A DNA stretch of 64,000 nt, taken from NCBI RefSeq assembly GCF_016862075.1, contig NZ_BOMG01000064.1, positions 62,001 to 126,000 of the forward strand, written 5' to 3'. Every line of letters begins with the position of its first letter. The stretch's first letter is position 1. Shown here one piece after another: positions 62,116 through 64,000 of the stretch. The notes beneath the pieces were generated by a model. That model ran no database searches. It was not told where the DNA came from and was given only the letters and a program-made list of their open reading frames with translations. Source of the stretch: Actinoplanes couchii (lineage in GTDB: Bacteria; Actinomycetota; Actinomycetes; Mycobacteriales; Micromonosporaceae). The translations under genes and the position numbers were made by a program.

Positions 62116-64000
62116 TAGGATCCGCCTTCCTTCGCTTTGCCGAGTAGCTGGTCCGCCCATGCCAGGCCGTCCTGGTAGGAACTGGCCGCATCGACGGCGG
62201 ACCGTCCCACCGTATCCATGCCCTGGTGGCCCACGTAGTACTGCCACTCCCAGCGCTGGTCCTCGCTGAGCTCGTTCATCGGGGTCAGTTTGCCGTCCAC
62301 GTAGAGCTTGGCGGGCATGTCGTCGAGCCGGCCGCTGTGGTAGAGCGCCGACTCGGTCAGGCCGACCGTGGCGGTCCGGCCGGCGTTCAGCATCTCGCCC
62401 ACCTCGAAGTTGGTCCGGCCGGTGCCGTCCACCTTCTCCGACTCCTCCATCTGGCTCAACATCTCCCCGACGACCCCGTTGACCAGGTCGCTGGCGCCGG
62501 GAACCCGGTCCGTGGCCACGCTGGAGACCGCCTCGCTCACCGGGCCCAGAATCTTGTACTTGTCCTCGATCGAAGCGTTGATCTTCTGATCCAGGTCGGC
62601 GCTGGTCTGGTGCTGCGCGAGGCCGGCGCCGTGGTCGATGACGCCCATCACGCTGCCGTGGTTGTGCGAGACGACCTTCATCGCGTCCAGGTCCCCGCGC
62701 AGCGTGTTCCCCGGGTCCACCTGGCCGGCGAGGATCTGGTCGTACATCGCGGCGGTGTACAGGCTCTCGGCCTTGCCGATCGCCTCGTGCGCCTTCTCGT
62801 CCTTGCCGAGGTCGGCCAGGAACCGGGTGAGATCGTCCTGCGCGACCTGGAACGAACCGCGGGTCACCGGCTGGTTGAGGGCGATGTTCTCGTTCACGTC
62901 GCCGATGTACGCCGCCATGATGTTGCCCATCGAATCGCGCAGCTGCGGTTCGACCAGGTTCGTGTTCGTGAAGTCGGTGGTCTTGCCCTCCTCCGGCTTC
63001 TCGCCGTTGGCCGCGCCCTGGGCTTCCTCGTCGACGTTGGTCTCGAAGATGATCGACTCGATCAGGCGCCGGGACTCCTCGCCCGGGTGGTCGATGGTGG
63101 CGCGTTCCAGGGCCTCACCGAAGCGGTCGAGACCGACGTTGCGGTAGCTCTCGCCGTTCTCCATCAGCTCGGCCATCCAGCCCGGGCCGCCCGGCACGTC
63201 CGACGCCGCATCCCAGTTCCGGTCGGTGAGCAGGTAGTCCAGGCGCGGCAGCCGGTTGCTCTCGGCGCCTTCGCCGGTCCGCCCGAGCAGCAGGTCCTGG
63301 GTGCCGGCGCCGTTGTGCGACATCCCGTCCATCAGGGCGGTGATCGGGTCGTACCCCGCCGGTGCCTTGTTGTCGTCGTGGTTCCGGGTCCAGTCCAGGC
63401 GGACGTTCTCGCTGCGTGCCTCGGTCCACAGGGCGCTGTTCTTCCCCTGCGACATCTCGAAGTCGACCATGTCGCCGCCGATGTCGGCCACGAACTTCGG
63501 ATCGTGCTCGCCGTCGTGCAGCAGCGGGCCGAGCAGCTGGTATCCGTAGACGCCCTCGACGTACCGCGCCGGGTTGTCGGGATCCCCGATGTTGAACTTG
63601 CTGCGCCCGGCCTCCTTCAGGTCGTCGACCCACTGGTCGGGCAGCCGGTGCTTGCCGGTCCGGTCGGTCGCGGTCTCCAGCATGTCGCCGAGACCCGACT
63701 GCAGACCCTTCACCGCATCGGCGGTACGGCTGTCGAACAGCATGCTGTCGGCGTCCACCCCGGGCCGGTCCAGCTGGTACGTCGCCAGCGTGCCGTTCAG
63801 CTCCAGCAGGCCCTTCGGGCCGAGCGTGGTGAGGAAGTCGTGGGCGAACACCTCGTCGTCGCCGTACCTGTCGAGCAGCAGCCGCAGCTCCTCCAGCTCC
63901 TCCGGGCTCGGCTGGTACGACGGATTCTTGAGTTTGAGCGCCAGCTCCTCGGCCCGGTCGATCGCCCCGGCCTGCCCACCCCAGGCGCGCCCCGGCCCGG
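62115..64000 (-). CDS. Large DUF6571-like protein, 5' end outside window
   Basis: At least 628 residues of a mainly helical protein; the frame is open to the right edge (no start is needed at 63851). It includes YGDDEVFAHDFLTTLGPKGL, GPLLHDGEHDPKFVADIGG and a C-terminal segment WEWQYYVGHQGMD. The pattern resembles DUF6571 proteins of actinobacteria, which often carry an N-terminal WXG100-like region and are linked to type VII secretion; that end is not visible here. It overlaps the lipoprotein gene by one base. Function unknown. Confidence 0.75.
   Translation of the reverse strand, partial: GPGRAWGGQAGAIDRAEELALKLKNPSYQPSPEELEELRLLLDRYGDDEVFAHDFLTTLGPKGLLELNGTLATYQLDRPGVDADSMLFDSRTADAVKGLQSGLGDMLETATDRTGKHRLPDQWVDDLKEAGRSKFNIGDPDNPARYVEGVYGYQLLGPLLHDGEHDPKFVADIGGDMVDFEMSQGKNSALWTEARSENVRLDWTRNHDDNKAPAGYDPITALMDGMSHNGAGTQDLLLGRTGEGAESNRLPRLDYLLTDRNWDAASDVPGGPGWMAELMENGESYRNVGLDRFGEALERATIDHPGEESRRLIESIIFETNVDEEAQGAANGEKPEEGKTTDFTNTNLVEPQLRDSMGNIMAAYIGDVNENIALNQPVTRGSFQVAQDDLTRFLADLGKDEKAHEAIGKAESLYTAAMYDQILAGQVDPGNTLRGDLDAMKVVSHNHGSVMGVIDHGAGLAQHQTSADLDQKINASIEDKYKILGPVSEAVSSVATDRVPGASDLVNGVVGEMLSQMEESEKVDGTGRTNFEVGEMLNAGRTATVGLTESALYHSGRLDDMPAKLYVDGKLTPMNELSEDQRWEWQYYVGHQGMDTVGRSAVDAASSYQDGLAWADQLLGKAKEGGS

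Overview
The window is high-GC actinobacterial DNA with GTG starts, many 4-nt ATGA/GTGA gene overlaps, WXG100/type VII secretion genes, SARP and LAL-like regulators and a ROK-controlled sugar locus. The gene set fits Micromonosporaceae (Actinoplanes-like) or a close relative. The genus is inferred from gene style; no rRNA gene is present to confirm it.

Bases 1 to about 38,400 are one side of a type I polyene macrolide gene cluster of the aromatic heptaene (candicidin/FR-008/levorin) type. At the left edge lies the 5' part of a giant polyketide synthase on the minus strand. Its first three modules (malonyl DH-KR; malonyl KR; methylmalonyl) match the order at the start of NysI/AmphI/FscD, which builds the carbons that later carry mycosamine and the exocyclic carboxyl. 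Next come GDP-mannose 4,6-dehydratase, a PAS-LuxR regulator, a PabC-like lyase, a metallophosphoesterase, an Sfp-type phosphopantetheinyl transferase and a heterodimeric ABC exporter. An endonuclease-like gene and a LuxR regulator with no ATPase domain follow. A plus-strand operon (26,731-38,358) then encodes mycosaminyltransferase, sugar aminotransferase, P450, ferredoxin, type II thioesterase, fused aminodeoxychorismate synthase and the loading PKS (CoA ligase-ACP-KS-AT-ACP). Together these genes make and activate 4-aminobenzoate, start the chain, make and attach mycosamine, oxidise a branch methyl to carboxyl, and export the product. Several intergenic regions carry near matches to the published PimM (PAS-LuxR) operator.

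Inside this cluster, at 17,655-19,933, sits an unrelated minus-strand type VII secretion operon: YbaB-like protein, EspC-like protein, a WXG-type polymorphic toxin with a C-terminal HExxH metallopeptidase-like domain, and a small acidic putative immunity protein. The toxin gene appears to be split by a one-base frameshift.

Bases 38,400-46,600 hold regulators: a LuxR-type protein with a small partner gene, two overlapping SARP-ATPase genes (the first with an altered Walker A), and a membrane Ser/Thr kinase with an extracellular F5/8C-like domain.

Bases 46,600-58,800 contain a mannan-utilisation locus: ROK repressor, HTH-less LacI-type sensor, secreted GH26 mannanase, GH2 beta-mannosidase and an ABC sugar importer. 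It is interrupted by a TPR protein, a truncated phosphotransferase, a SnoaL/TetR pair and a VanY-like peptidase. A nearly identical AT-rich palindrome precedes both the mannanase and the importer. The right end holds a TetR/FAD-monooxygenase pair, a DUF998 membrane protein, a lipoprotein and the 3' part of a large DUF6571-like gene that runs off the edge. I found no rRNA, intact tRNA, CRISPR array, transposase or origin.
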